Below the pieces are notes generated by a model. The model was not told where the DNA came from. It saw only the letters and a list, made by a program, of their open reading frames with translations, and did no database searches. From positions 2,079,313 to 2,143,312 of the forward strand of contig NZ_KI912608.1 in the NCBI RefSeq assembly GCF_000519265.1: 64,000 bases of DNA, written 5' to 3'. Every line of letters starts with the position of its first letter. Positions within the stretch are counted from its first letter, which is position 1. Of the stretch, positions 41,157-49,965 are shown piece by piece. The position numbers and the translations under genes are program-made. The DNA is from Desulfonatronum lacustre DSM 10312. Its GTDB lineage: Bacteria; Desulfobacterota; Desulfovibrionia; Desulfovibrionales; Desulfonatronaceae.

Positions 41157-41536
41157 TGGGTTACGACAAAAACATGCGCGTTCTCGTCGTCGACGACTTC
41201 TCGACGATGCGGCGGATCATCAAGAATATTCTACGCCAGTTGGGATTCACGAACATCGTCGAGGCCGACGACGGGACCACGGCCTGGGAAGTCCTGAACA
41301 AGGAACGGATCGACTTCGTGATTTCCGACTGGAACATGCCCAAGATGACCGGCATCGAACTGCTGCGCAAAGTCCGGGCCAGTGAGGAATACGCCGACGT
41401 CCCCTTTCTGATGGTCACCGCCGAGGGCCTTCAGGAGAACATCATCGAGGCGGTCCAGGCCAAGGTTTCCAACTATATCGTCAAGCCGTTCACCCCGGAG
41501 ACCCTCGGTCAGAAGATCGACAAGATTTTTGCATAA
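41156..41536 (+). CDS. cheY: Chemotaxis response regulator CheY
   Basis: The 126-residue receiver has D13/D14, the phosphorylated D58 (in VISDWNMPKMTG), T88 and K110 (IVKPF). The opening MRVLVVDDFSTMRRIIKNIL is CheY-like, with the FliM-binding face FTPETLG. It transfers the chemotaxis signal to the motor. Coupled to fliA through TGATG. Confidence 0.95.
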   Translation: MGYDKNMRVLVVDDFSTMRRIIKNILRQLGFTNIVEADDGTTAWEVLNKERIDFVISDWNMPKMTGIELLRKVRASEEYADVPFLMVTAEGLQENIIEAVQAKVSNYIVKPFTPETLGQKIDKIFA

Positions 41537-41708
41537 CATCCCGTATTCCATTCCCTTCACGGCCCACCGGGCTTCGTGCTCCTTTTTAGTTGATCGGGCG
41601 CGTCCGAAAGAGGGAGGATGGAGCCCGGGCGCCTCCATTCCGGACATGAACATCGAACCTCGGCAACAGCCTTGAAAACCCAACGAGGACCAGCAAAAGG
41701 CATCGTCC

Positions 41709-42392
41709 ATGGCCACTCCCCCGGCACCGCCGCCCAATGAAGTCAATCCCTTGGAACGGGATGAGGAGATCCTCGAGCTTGAGCCGAAGTCGACCCAGGC
41801 AACTCAGAAGGTCACCCTGGACCTGGACGATGCTCCGTTTCTTGACGACATTGAAGAAGAAGCGCCCCCAGAAGAGGAGGCCAAGCCCGAAGCACCGGAT
41901 GCTGAAAAGATCGAGGACGAACCTCAATCCGGAAAGTCGTACCGCCTGGCTCTGATCATCGGCGGGGTCGTCGTGGCGCTTTTGCTGGCCGGTCTGGCTT
42001 TCTGGCTTACGCGGCCGCCGCCGCCCCCGGAACCGGCACTCCCTGAACCGGAACCGCTCCAGCAACCCCAACCCGCGCCCGAACCCAAACCCGAGGAATA
42101 CACCGTCGACCTCATGCCGTTCTGGGTCGCCTACACCCAGGGTGAGGATGTCGCGTTTCTCACCTTGCACCTGACCCTGAGCATGGAAGGCTCGACGAGC
42201 TACGTGGAAGTCCAGCGCAAGGAGATCATTCTTCGGGATGCGGTTTATTACTTTTTAAACAACCGCCCGATTCCCGAAATCAAGCGCGAGGATGCCGCCG
42301 ATGCGCTGAAGGCGGACCTGATGTCGGTCATGAACCAGCACCTGAGCAGCCCACTGACCGACATCCTGATCGAGGAGTATCTGGTGCGATAA
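41709..42392 (+). CDS. FliL-like flagellar basal-body-associated protein
   Basis: The 227-residue protein has an acidic N-terminal cytoplasmic part (DAPFLDDIEEEAPPEEEAKP), one membrane helix (LALIIGGVVVALLLAGLAFW, about 80-99), a Pro-rich linker and a periplasmic domain with VDLMPFWVAYTQGEDVAFLT and AVYYFLNNRPIPEIKREDA. The last part is the FliL pattern. FliL sits around the stator. The acidic N-terminal extension and Pro-rich linker are long for the family. Confidence 0.75.
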   Translation: MATPPAPPPNEVNPLERDEEILELEPKSTQATQKVTLDLDDAPFLDDIEEEAPPEEEAKPEAPDAEKIEDEPQSGKSYRLALIIGGVVVALLLAGLAFWLTRPPPPPEPALPEPEPLQQPQPAPEPKPEEYTVDLMPFWVAYTQGEDVAFLTLHLTLSMEGSTSYVEVQRKEIILRDAVYYFLNNRPIPEIKREDAADALKADLMSVMNQHLSSPLTDILIEEYLVR

Positions 42393-42393
42393 A

Positions 42394-42717
42394 ATGGTCC
42401 AACAGGTTCAGCTTCCCGTGCTCCTTTCCCTGCTGCCCAAGGTCGGCAAGATGATCCAAGCCGAGCAGGATCGGCCGTTCATGCAGCAGGCCTTGGCCGG
42501 AAGTCTGATGCAGGAGGCCTTGAAAAAGGAACGGGAGCGAATCCCGGAAGTAAAGAAGACCGAGGAATCCTTTCATGTCCGTCCGGAAGATGAACAGGAC
42601 CAGGGGCGGGGCGGTCGCCAACCCCGTCGGGATCATCGACGTCAAGGAAAGCCGGAAGAAGAGCCCGCGGCGGGAAAAGACCCCTGGTCCGGGCAGATCG
42701 TGAACCTCAAAATTTGA
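42394..42717 (+). CDS. Unknown protein in the flagellar cluster
   Basis: The 107-residue protein starts VQQVQLPVLLSLLPKVGKMI and becomes highly charged and Arg-rich (RGGRQPRRDHRRQGKPEEEP) before ending WSGQIVNLKI. It starts one base after the fliL-like stop. I recognise no family. The first 50 residues look helical; the rest is probably disordered. Its position points to a flagellar or chemotaxis role. Confidence 0.6.
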   Translation: MVQQVQLPVLLSLLPKVGKMIQAEQDRPFMQQALAGSLMQEALKKERERIPEVKKTEESFHVRPEDEQDQGRGGRQPRRDHRRQGKPEEEPAAGKDPWSGQIVNLKI

Positions 42718-42764
42718 ATATGGACGCAGGCGGTTGAAACGTCGTTTTTTTACGGTCAGGGACC

Positions 42765-43187
42765 ATGCACATCTCATACTGGATCATACTCGTCTTGAGC
42801 CTGCTGGAAGTGGCCCTTCTGGCCGGGGTGGTCACGTTCTTTTTTCGCCTGCGCCGTTCCGAGCAACTCCTGGCCCAGCTGCAAAAAAGTCAGAACGAGT
42901 TCCTGGGCAAGATCGAAAAAAGCGTAGACCTGGAGCAGCAGTTTCTGAACAATTTCGCCGAGCGGCAAACCGAACTGCTGCACCTGGAGACGCAGCTCGC
43001 TGAACGGGAAAAACAGCTTCGCAACCTGCTCCAGCAGGCCGAAGGTCTCGCCCAGTCCCCCCAATTTCTGCGCCAAGTCATCCTCTCCGGGCACCGTAAG
43101 GGCCGGTCCATTAAATCCCTGGCCCAATCCACGGGCCTGAGCACCGATGAAGTCGAACTGATTCTGGAACAGGGCGGATCAGCATGA
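42765..43187 (+). CDS. Unknown single-pass coiled-coil protein (DUF6115/DUF2802-like)
   Basis: The 140-residue protein has an N-terminal membrane helix (ISYWIILVLSLLEVALLAGV), a long coiled coil (about 35-100, with EQLLAQLQKSQNEFLGKIEK) and a C-terminal helix-turn-helix-like end (GRSIKSLAQSTGLSTDEVEL). Similar small proteins lie in flagellar clusters of other bacteria as DUF6115 or DUF2802 (SwrB-type), but I cannot confirm the family. It overlaps the next gene by four bases. Confidence 0.62.
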   Translation: MHISYWIILVLSLLEVALLAGVVTFFFRLRRSEQLLAQLQKSQNEFLGKIEKSVDLEQQFLNNFAERQTELLHLETQLAEREKQLRNLLQQAEGLAQSPQFLRQVILSGHRKGRSIKSLAQSTGLSTDEVELILEQGGSA

Positions 43188-44185
43188 GGCGTTGGGGCGC
43201 TCCAACCTCCCCGTTCCACGCGACGCCTGAACGGGTGGAACGCTTTCGCGCCGACAATCGGGTCGGCGAACGGATCTCCGGCACGTTTCTGGGTTGGGAC
43301 GCTCCCGGCATCGGCTGGGTAAATTTTCAAGGGACCAAACTGCTGGCCAGTATGGCCTCGCGGCCCGAAGTCGGCACCCGCCTGCATTTTCTGGTCAAGC
43401 AGCTCTTCCCGGACATCATCCTGCAAGAGTTGTCGCCCTCCGGCCTGCCCGGAACCTTTCCCCTGCTGCAACGCCTCTGGACTGAGCAGAACCGTCTGGA
43501 AGCCTCGCTGGCCTCACTCTGGTCGTCCGTTACGCCGGGGAATGACCATCGCGAACAAGCCCAGTCTCAGGCCCAAAACGAAACCCCAAACACGGCACAA
43601 GACTGGACCCGTTGCCTGGCCGCTCGCCTGGCTGCCTGGCGGAAACTCCTGAACCAACATCCCGAAGCACGCCAGGTCCTCCACCGCCTGAACGCGGCCC
43701 TGGAGCCGATCAACACGGAACTGGCCGCCAGGGGGATCGGCCGGTTCTTCGCCCTGCCCTGGCTGTCCGACCGGGTGCGCGGGGCCGGGCTGCTCCTGGG
43801 CGGGGCCCCGGTCCATCCCGGACAAAGGGCCTCCGGAACATCCGCCCCGCAAGCCGTGTTCACCTGCACGCATCCGACCCTGGGGCAAATGGAGATCCAT
43901 TTCGTGCTGCCCAACCCTCACTTAGGTCCTCACCCGGACTCTCAACTTGGCCCTCAGCTGGGCCCTCAACTTGTCTGGGCCCTGCACCTGGACCTGAAAG
44001 CACTCCCGTCGCGAACCATCGCCTCGGTCTCGGACTGGCTCCAGCGGGCCTTTTCCCGCCTCGAGTCCGGCGCGCTTTTTTTTCAGGGCGTCAGGCCCCT
44101 GCCCCCGGACAACCATTCCGGCCTCCTGCCGCGCTTGCTGCTCGCCTCGACCGCGGGGCGCCCTCGGCTGCACATCAAAGTATGA
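43184..44185 (+). CDS. Unknown protein, possibly FliK-like
   Basis: The 333-residue protein starts GAPTSPFHATPERVERFRAD and includes VGERISGTFLGWDAPGIGWV, a beta-rich piece, and a C-terminal domain (EIHFVLPNPHLG, HLDLKALPSRTIASVSDWLQ). The C-terminal part has the feel of a FliK/flagellar hook-length domain, but no signature is certain. Five in-frame 12-base repeats at 43916-43975 encode a PHLG/PQLG stretch. It overlaps both neighbours by four bases and lies between flagellar genes and dus. Confidence 0.6.
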   Translation: MRRWGAPTSPFHATPERVERFRADNRVGERISGTFLGWDAPGIGWVNFQGTKLLASMASRPEVGTRLHFLVKQLFPDIILQELSPSGLPGTFPLLQRLWTEQNRLEASLASLWSSVTPGNDHREQAQSQAQNETPNTAQDWTRCLAARLAAWRKLLNQHPEARQVLHRLNAALEPINTELAARGIGRFFALPWLSDRVRGAGLLLGGAPVHPGQRASGTSAPQAVFTCTHPTLGQMEIHFVLPNPHLGPHPDSQLGPQLGPQLVWALHLDLKALPSRTIASVSDWLQRAFSRLESGALFFQGVRPLPPDNHSGLLPRLLLASTAGRPRLHIKV

Positions 44186-45201
44186 CCCATCCCACTTCAC
44201 CGCCACATCCACCTTTGCCCATAGCTCCGGAGCAACCCTGGCTGGCCCCGCTGGCCGGCTTCTCGGACCTGTCCTTTCGCCTGCTTTGCCGGGAGCAGGG
44301 GTGCGCAGCGGCCTGTACGGAAATGGTCAGCGCCAAGGGCCTGATCTTCAACAACATGGCCACGGAGCGCATCCTGACCACCAATGCCGAGGATCACCCA
44401 CTGGTTGTCCAGGTCTACGGTCCGGACGCCCAGACCTTGGGCCGAGCCATGGACCTCCTTCTGGAGCGAGGCGCACGCTATTTCGACCTCAACGCCGGCT
44501 GTTCCGTGCCCAAGGTGACCAAGACCGGCAGCGGAGCCGCGCTGCTTCGCGAACCGGAGACCCTGACCCGCATCGTCGCGACCATGATCGCCAAGGCCGG
44601 GGAAGGCCGGGTGGGCGTGAAACTGCGCCTGGGATGGCGACCAGGAGAGGACGTTCTGCCGGACCTGGCCAAGAGACTGGAAGACCTCGGCGTGGCTTGG
44701 CTGACCCTGCATCCACGCTGGGCTGCCCAGGGTTTTTCCGGGCGCGCGGATTGGGATCGGTTGGCCCGGTTGCGAGAGCACGTCACCGTGCCGATCATTG
44801 CCAGCGGCGATCTGTTCACGGCCGAGGACGCGTGGCGCTGCCTCAGGCAAACCGGGGTCAACGGCGTGATGTTCGCCCGCGGAGCGTTGTGGGACCCGGC
44901 AATTTTCCGCAAGTTTTTGTCACTGGGACCGGACGGGCGGCCCTTTCACGCCACCCCGATCTACAGCCTGGGCATCGTCCGGCGGCACATGGAACTGGCC
45001 AGGACACACCAGGACGACCGCCGCGCCCTTTTGGCCATGCGCACCATCGCCCCGCGCTATCTGCGCCAGTTCCCCGGAGCCAAACACCTTCGCACCCAAC
45101 TGACCCGAATCGAATCCTGGACGCAGCTTGAAGACCTGCTCGACGAACTCACGGTCGTGCTCAACGAAACGACCGACCTCCCCAATGAGGACGCATCATG
45201 A
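44182..45201 (+). CDS. tRNA-dihydrouridine synthase
   Basis: The 339-residue FMN enzyme has LAPLAGFSDLSFRLLCREQG, the catalytic cysteine C107 in FDLNAGCSVPKVTKTGSGAA, VKLRLGW and MFARGALWDPAIF. Dus enzymes reduce uridine in the D-loop of tRNA. The family is clear; whether it is DusA, DusB or DusC is not decided. The start overlaps the unknown gene by four bases (ATGA) and the end overlaps ispH by four. Confidence 0.92.
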   Translation: MTHPTSPPHPPLPIAPEQPWLAPLAGFSDLSFRLLCREQGCAAACTEMVSAKGLIFNNMATERILTTNAEDHPLVVQVYGPDAQTLGRAMDLLLERGARYFDLNAGCSVPKVTKTGSGAALLREPETLTRIVATMIAKAGEGRVGVKLRLGWRPGEDVLPDLAKRLEDLGVAWLTLHPRWAAQGFSGRADWDRLARLREHVTVPIIASGDLFTAEDAWRCLRQTGVNGVMFARGALWDPAIFRKFLSLGPDGRPFHATPIYSLGIVRRHMELARTHQDDRRALLAMRTIAPRYLRQFPGAKHLRTQLTRIESWTQLEDLLDELTVVLNETTDLPNEDAS

Positions 45202-46049
45202 ACATCATCTTGGCCCAAACCGCCGGCTTTTGCATGGGCGTGGACATGGCCCTGCGCAAACTGGACTCCCTGCTTCACGGCCCGGATCGGAAATCCGAGG
45301 TCTGCACCCTCGGCCCGATCATCCACAACCCCCAGGTGCTCCAGGAGTACGCAGCCCGGGGCGTGTCCCAGGTGAACGACCCGGAAGCTCTGACCCCGGG
45401 CCAGACCGTGGTCATCCGGGCCCACGGCATTCCCCGCAATATCGAAACCACTCTGCAAAACAGAGGCGTGGACCTGATCGACGCCACCTGCCCCAAAGTC
45501 AAGAAGGCCCAGGTGCTCATCGCCAAACAAGCGGCCAAAGGGCGATTGATGATCCTGCTTGGAGAAGCGGACCACCCGGAAGTGCGTGGCCTGCTCAGTT
45601 ATGCCGACAACGGAGCCTACGTCGTGGACTCGGAGGCAGGACTTGAAGAACTGCTTCAAGACCGGCTCGGCCCCTGCTTTCTCGCGGCCCAAACCACCCA
45701 GGACCAGGAACTGTACGCCCGGATGGCCGACCTGCTGCGCCGACGGCTCGACCCGGACATTCCGGTCCTGGACACCATTTGCGCGGCGACCATGAATCGC
45801 CAGGAAGAAGCCCGTGTCATCGCCGAACAGGTTCAGGCCATGGTCGTGGTCGGCGGACGCGAGAGCGGCAATACCCGGCGGCTGGTCCAGGTGGCCGAAC
45901 AGGCCGGCATCCCGTGTTATCACGTGGAAATCGCGGACGAGCTGCCCCTTGACCAGCTTCGGGGCCTGAACGCCATCGGTATCACCGCCGGTGCCTCCAC
46001 GCCCAAAAACGTCATCCAGGCGGTTGTCCAACGCTTGGAAACCATGTAA
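45198..46049 (+). CDS. ispH: 4-hydroxy-3-methylbut-2-enyl diphosphate reductase
   Basis: The 283-residue [4Fe-4S] enzyme makes IPP and DMAPP in the last step of the MEP pathway. The cluster cysteines are C12 (AGFCMGV), C98 (DATCPKVKKAQ) and C195 (DTICAATMNRQ). Histidines of IIHNP, RAHGIP and ADHPE are present, as is VVVGGRESGNTRRLV. dxs and ispA of the same route lie 8 kb downstream. Confidence 0.96.
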   Translation: MNIILAQTAGFCMGVDMALRKLDSLLHGPDRKSEVCTLGPIIHNPQVLQEYAARGVSQVNDPEALTPGQTVVIRAHGIPRNIETTLQNRGVDLIDATCPKVKKAQVLIAKQAAKGRLMILLGEADHPEVRGLLSYADNGAYVVDSEAGLEELLQDRLGPCFLAAQTTQDQELYARMADLLRRRLDPDIPVLDTICAATMNRQEEARVIAEQVQAMVVVGGRESGNTRRLVQVAEQAGIPCYHVEIADELPLDQLRGLNAIGITAGASTPKNVIQAVVQRLETM

Positions 46050-46095
46050 CGCCCAAATCGTCCACCATTGATCCAACCTCTAGAGGGAGAACACC

Positions 46096-47067
46096 GTGAG
46101 CCAGACCAATATTCTGTTGGAAGCCGGAACCAACGAACTCGAAGTCGTAGAGTTCACCCTGCTGGAGCAGCCCCCCGGCCAGACGGAGGCCTACCATGGA
46201 CACTACGCGGTAAACGTGGCCAAAGTGCTGGAAATCATCCGCATGCCCAAAGTCACCGAAATGCCGCAGCTGTCCGACCCTTCGGTGCTGGGCGCGTTCA
46301 ACCTTCGCTCCTCGATTATTCCGCTGGTGGATCTCAGCGTCTGGCTCGGCAAGACCAAGGCCCCCCCAGCGGAGGGCGAAGAGGAAGGCAAGGTTATCGT
46401 CACCGAGTTTAACGGCGTAGTCACGGCGTTCCTGGTTTCCGGGGTCAACCGCATCCATCGGATCAACTGGGAAGAAGTCATGTCGCCGGGGGCGTATCTG
46501 GCCAGCTTCAGTTCGGACTGCATCACCGGCGTGATCAATCTGGAAGGCCGGATCGTCTTCGTGCTGGACCTGGAAAAAATCGTGGCCGAACTGAATCCCT
46601 CCATGGCGTTGCACCTGGATCTGGACTTCGAAGCCCACCGGGGCAAGGCCATGAAAGCTTTGATCGCCGACGACTCGTCATTGATCCGGAACATGCTCCG
46701 CGACCTTCTGGAAAAAGCCGGCTTCACCGTAGAAACGGCCTTTCACGGCCAGGAACTCTGGGACCGCCTCCAGAAGCTGAACCACGCCGCCAAGGAACAG
46801 GGCCGGCAGCTGACCGATTATGTTCAGATCGTGATCACGGACATCGAAATGCCCACCATGGACGGTCTGACGCTGTGTAGAAAAATCAAGGACGACCCGG
46901 ACCTGGGTCGATTGCCGGTCATTCTGTTCTCATCGCTGATCACGGACAAATTGCGGCACAAAGGCGAAGCCGTGGGGGCGGACGACCAGATATCCAAGCC
47001 CGAAGTCACGCAGCTCGCCCGCCGGGCCCGGGACTTGATCGAATCTCGATTGCAGGAAAGTTCGTAG
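46096..47067 (+). CDS. cheV: CheV chemotaxis coupling protein
   Basis: The 323-residue protein joins a CheW-like domain (about 15-165, with VAKVLEIIRMPKVTEMPQLS and GAFNLRSSIIPLVDLSVWLG) to a receiver (from about 190, with ALIADDSSLIRNML and IVITDIEMPTMDGLTL). It couples receptors to CheA. GTG 46096 follows GAGGGAGA. It ends nine bases from the convergent membrane-protein gene. Confidence 0.95.
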   Translation: MSQTNILLEAGTNELEVVEFTLLEQPPGQTEAYHGHYAVNVAKVLEIIRMPKVTEMPQLSDPSVLGAFNLRSSIIPLVDLSVWLGKTKAPPAEGEEEGKVIVTEFNGVVTAFLVSGVNRIHRINWEEVMSPGAYLASFSSDCITGVINLEGRIVFVLDLEKIVAELNPSMALHLDLDFEAHRGKAMKALIADDSSLIRNMLRDLLEKAGFTVETAFHGQELWDRLQKLNHAAKEQGRQLTDYVQIVITDIEMPTMDGLTLCRKIKDDPDLGRLPVILFSSLITDKLRHKGEAVGADDQISKPEVTQLARRARDLIESRLQESS

Positions 47068-47076
47068 TCGCTCGAA

Positions 47077-47526
47077 TCAGAATGTTCTGTCCAAGACCAG
47101 ATGTGAGCAGTACCCGGTGACCGAGGCGAGGTAGAAGGGCAGGACCGAGGCGAAAGAGCGCTCGTAGAAGACCATGGGCAGGATGATGATCGGCAGGGGA
47201 ACCAGGAGCATGGCCCACCAACTGTGGGTCCAGCCCCGATGGTGCCCCACGGCTGGGAGCAGGGCGCAGAATCCCAGCACCGCGGCCAGCCGGAACCGCC
47301 CCTGGATCATCAGCACGAGGTAGACCAACAACAAGGCCCCGTAGAACAGCACGCGGCCCTTGGAGTCCGTATCCACGTCCGGAAACAGGGCGCTGAGCAA
47401 CGCGATCAGAGCCAAAAACAGCAGGGTTTGCTGATCCGGCTGGTACACGCCCAGCCAGAGCACCGTTGCCAGAACCAAACCAAAAAAAAGCGCACCTCCG
47501 AACAGGTGCGCCTTGAAACCGGGCAT
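47077..47526 (-). CDS. Membrane-bound metal-dependent hydrolase (YdjM-like)
   Basis: The 149-residue protein has four or five hydrophobic segments and the polar motifs FPDVDTDSKGR and GHHRGWTHSWWA, followed by YCSHLVLDRTF. These His/Asp groups are those of the YdjM/DUF457 membrane hydrolase family. The substrate is unknown. It is 14 bases downstream of the SufB-like gene on the same strand, so it may be co-transcribed. Confidence 0.85.
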   Translation of the reverse strand: MPGFKAHLFGGALFFGLVLATVLWLGVYQPDQQTLLFLALIALLSALFPDVDTDSKGRVLFYGALLLVYLVLMIQGRFRLAAVLGFCALLPAVGHHRGWTHSWWAMLLVPLPIIILPMVFYERSFASVLPFYLASVTGYCSHLVLDRTF

Positions 47527-47540
47527 TTCCTCGCTCCCGT

Positions 47541-48737
47541 CTAGAACATGTCTTTTTCCGACTCCTGAATCGTCTTGTCGATGGTCCGGCGCAGCTTTTC
47601 AGGCAGGCCCATGATCTCCACGTTCAGAAAGCCGCGGACAATGGTGGACGTGGCTTCGTCCTCGTCCAGGCCTCGGGCCATCAGGTATTCGATTTCCTCC
47701 TGGGCGATCTTGCCCACCGCCGCTTCGTGGGACAGTTCCACGCCGGAAACCGTGCCTTCCAGTTCCGGAATGGCGTGAATGATCCCGTTGCCCAGGATCA
47801 GCCCCTTGCATTCCAGATGCCCCTTGGCCGGGACGTGGCTGCCGATGATGTGTCCCCGGGCGATGATCTTGCCCCCGGTGGTGATGGTCCGGGAAATGAT
47901 CTCTCCACGGGTGTCCGGGGCGTTCAGGTAGATCCGATTACCCGTGTCCACCAGCGAGCCGGTGGGGGCGACGATCACCGAGTTGAACCGGGCCACGGCC
48001 CTGGGACCGTTCAAATAAATGGACGGATAAGACTGCACCGACTCTACGGGCTTGAGCAGGACGTAATTGCTCTGGAACTCGCCGTCCTCCTCCACCACGC
48101 CCACGGTGCGCGGCCGGACCATGACTTTCTCGCCCCAGTTGTGAATCATGGTGAAGGTCAGCTTGCCGCCCTTTTTCACGTAGAACTCGGAAATGCCCAG
48201 ATGCAGCGCTGACTGCCGGTCGTGGGCCGTGGCGCAGCCGGTGATCACGTGCAGCTCCGCGCCCTCTTCCACGACAATGATGTTGTGGACGTTCTGGGCC
48301 ACGGCCTCGCCCTTGATGAACAGACAGGACTGAACCGGCTCCGCGATCTTCATCCCGGCCTTGGCCCGCATGAAATAACCGCCTTGCAGCTGCTCACGGG
48401 CGGCCATCCGCGTGAAGTCGTCCTGATCCGGTTTCACCGCGTTCCAAAAATACTCCGGCAAACCGTCGTAGCGCCGTAGCGCCTCGGTGATGTCCAGGAT
48501 TTCCACGTTGGGATCGCAAGTGTCGCAGTGGACGCTCTTATCGTCCACCTGGAGATACGAACCGCCTCGGCCAGCCAGATCCAGGTCCACGCCGGACATG
48601 AGCAGGCGCTCCCTGTCCTCCGGACTCAGGGACCGGATGTCCGCGATTCCCGAGCCCTTCCCGGAAAACGCGAACCTGGAGACGTCGGCCCCGGGAATGC
48701 CTTGAGAGCCCCCTTGGGGCTTGGCTAATTCAGACAT
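47541..48737 (-). CDS. SufB/SufD-family scaffold (SmsB-like)
   Basis: The 398-residue protein carries the SufBD core: GGYFMRAKAGMKIAEPVQSC, VVEEGAELHVITGCATAHDR, VRPRTVGVVEEDGEFQSNYV, DTRGEIISRTITTGGKIIAR and the final SHEAAVGKIAQEEIEYLMAR. A histidine-rich block HVITGCATAH and the cysteine pair in HCDTCDPN near the N-terminus are notable. With only one SufC-like and one SufB-like gene this matches the SUF-like minimal system. ATG 48737 follows AAGGAG; the gene overlaps sufC by 13 bases. Confidence 0.9.
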   Translation of the reverse strand: MSELAKPQGGSQGIPGADVSRFAFSGKGSGIADIRSLSPEDRERLLMSGVDLDLAGRGGSYLQVDDKSVHCDTCDPNVEILDITEALRRYDGLPEYFWNAVKPDQDDFTRMAAREQLQGGYFMRAKAGMKIAEPVQSCLFIKGEAVAQNVHNIIVVEEGAELHVITGCATAHDRQSALHLGISEFYVKKGGKLTFTMIHNWGEKVMVRPRTVGVVEEDGEFQSNYVLLKPVESVQSYPSIYLNGPRAVARFNSVIVAPTGSLVDTGNRIYLNAPDTRGEIISRTITTGGKIIARGHIIGSHVPAKGHLECKGLILGNGIIHAIPELEGTVSGVELSHEAAVGKIAQEEIEYLMARGLDEDEATSTIVRGFLNVEIMGLPEKLRRTIDKTIQESEKDMF

Positions 48738-49489
48738 CGTACGCACTCCTTGTAGCCGAATTTTCCAATATGTTCCAAAATCACGCGTGGGTTGGCCTGG
48801 CAACACAGTACGCCCTTATGGAGCACCTGGCCCCGGTCCGCGTGAACGTAGTCCAGAATGTATCCGGTATGGGTGATGATCAGCCCCGAGGTCTCCCGTT
48901 TGGCTCGGAGATCCTTCATGCTCTGGTTCGGCTTGGGCTCCTGGGAGCCGTTGAGCAGTTCCCGCACCGTGTTCCCGATCAGGGCCATGTTTTCCAGATC
49001 CACCCCGGATTCCGGCTCGTCGAACAGCAACAGGGAGGGCTTCTGGGCCATCAGTTGCAGCAACTCGGAACGCTTGATCTCTCCGCCGGAAAACCCGGCG
49101 TTGATGTCCCGTTCCAAAAACTGATCGAAATTGACCTTGCGGGCCAGGGCTTCCACGTCCACATCCCGTTCGCGATGGTGGGCGCACATGCTCACGAGGT
49201 GGCGCGTCTTCAAGCCGTGAATCGTCGGTGGCCGCTGAAAGGACATGCCGATGCCCAGCCTGGCTCGCTCGTAAATCGGGGCATGGGTGATGTCGTGCCC
49301 CCGGAAGGTGATTTTCCCGCCCGTGACCGTATAGTTCGCGAAGCCCATCAACGTCATCAGCAAGGACGTCTTGCCCGAACCGTTGGGGCCGAACAGAATG
49401 AACGTCTCCCCTTCCTTGATTTCCAGGCTGACGCCCTTGAGCACTTCCTGGCCGTCAATGGAAACCCGAAGATCCTCAATCAACAACAT
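48725..49489 (-). CDS. sufC: SufC-family ATPase (SmsC-like)
   Basis: The 254-residue ATPase has Walker A GPNGSGKT (34-41), the SufC-specific FQRPPTIHGLKTRHLVSMC, signature FSGGEIKRSELLQLM, Walker B LLLFDEPESGVDL and the switch histidine in IITHTGYIL. It drives Fe-S cluster assembly on the adjacent SufB-like scaffold. ATG 49489 has GGAGAGG upstream; translation is coupled to the next gene. No sufS, sufE or sufU gene is in the window. Confidence 0.93.
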   Translation of the reverse strand: MLLIEDLRVSIDGQEVLKGVSLEIKEGETFILFGPNGSGKTSLLMTLMGFANYTVTGGKITFRGHDITHAPIYERARLGIGMSFQRPPTIHGLKTRHLVSMCAHHRERDVDVEALARKVNFDQFLERDINAGFSGGEIKRSELLQLMAQKPSLLLFDEPESGVDLENMALIGNTVRELLNGSQEPKPNQSMKDLRAKRETSGLIITHTGYILDYVHADRGQVLHKGVLCCQANPRVILEHIGKFGYKECVRCLN

Positions 49490-49619
49490 AAGCTTTTCCT
49501 CTCCTGCAAGTAGGTGAAAATCGCTTAGCATCGTATGCCCATCCCCCACCCAAGTCCAGTTGCCCCGGAGTCGACGATCCAAGCGAGAGAAACAACATGC
49601 AAGCATGGCAAAAAAAATC

Positions 49620-49648
49620 TTGCCAACGGAGAGGGTTTCACATAAAGA
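49620..49648 (+). promoter_or_regulatory. Possible promoter of tRNA-Val
   Basis: TTGCCA (49620-49625) and TAAAGA (49643-49648) are 17 bases apart. Transcription would start about at the tRNA 5' end, so the -10 box may be a little too near. It is the best candidate in this gap. Confidence 0.4.
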
Positions 49649-49655
49649 GGAACGC

Positions 49656-49731
<76 letters not shown>

Positions 49732-49741
49732 CTGAAAAACA

Positions 49742-49775
49742 AAGCCCTCTGAAGTAACCTTCGGAGGGCTTTTTT
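49742..49775 (+). terminator. Intrinsic terminator of tRNA-Val
   Basis: AAGCCCTC pairs with GAGGGCTT, with an inner TGAAG/CTTCG stem, followed by TTTT. Confidence 0.85.
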
Positions 49776-49810
49776 CGTATCTTCTGAAAAACTTGTGGCA
49801 AGCATGATCT

Positions 49811-49835
49811 GGATTCCCGCCTTCGCGGGAATGAC
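49811..49835. repeat. Small palindrome of a widespread type
   Basis: GATTCCCGC and GCGGGAATGAC flank a short CTTC loop. Short elements of the form ATTCCCGC...GCGGGAAT occur in many bacterial chromosomes. The rest of the gap from 49776 to 49965 holds nothing else I can support. Confidence 0.45.
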
Positions 49836-49965
49836 TTGTTTTTCAGTGCCACCTCCGAGTCAATCATACCCTACGAAGGCGGGCGCGTTACCGCTATCCA
49901 GGTCGCTTCTACTCGGATGAGCTCAGTAATTACGCCATCTCACACCTTCTCAAAATACCGGCGAA

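Noticed and set aside
41537-41708. Possible riboswitch in the gap between cheY and the FliL-like gene
   Set aside because: A GGAGG/CCTCC hairpin is visible, but no conserved core of a known riboswitch (c-di-GMP, glycine or others) could be matched.
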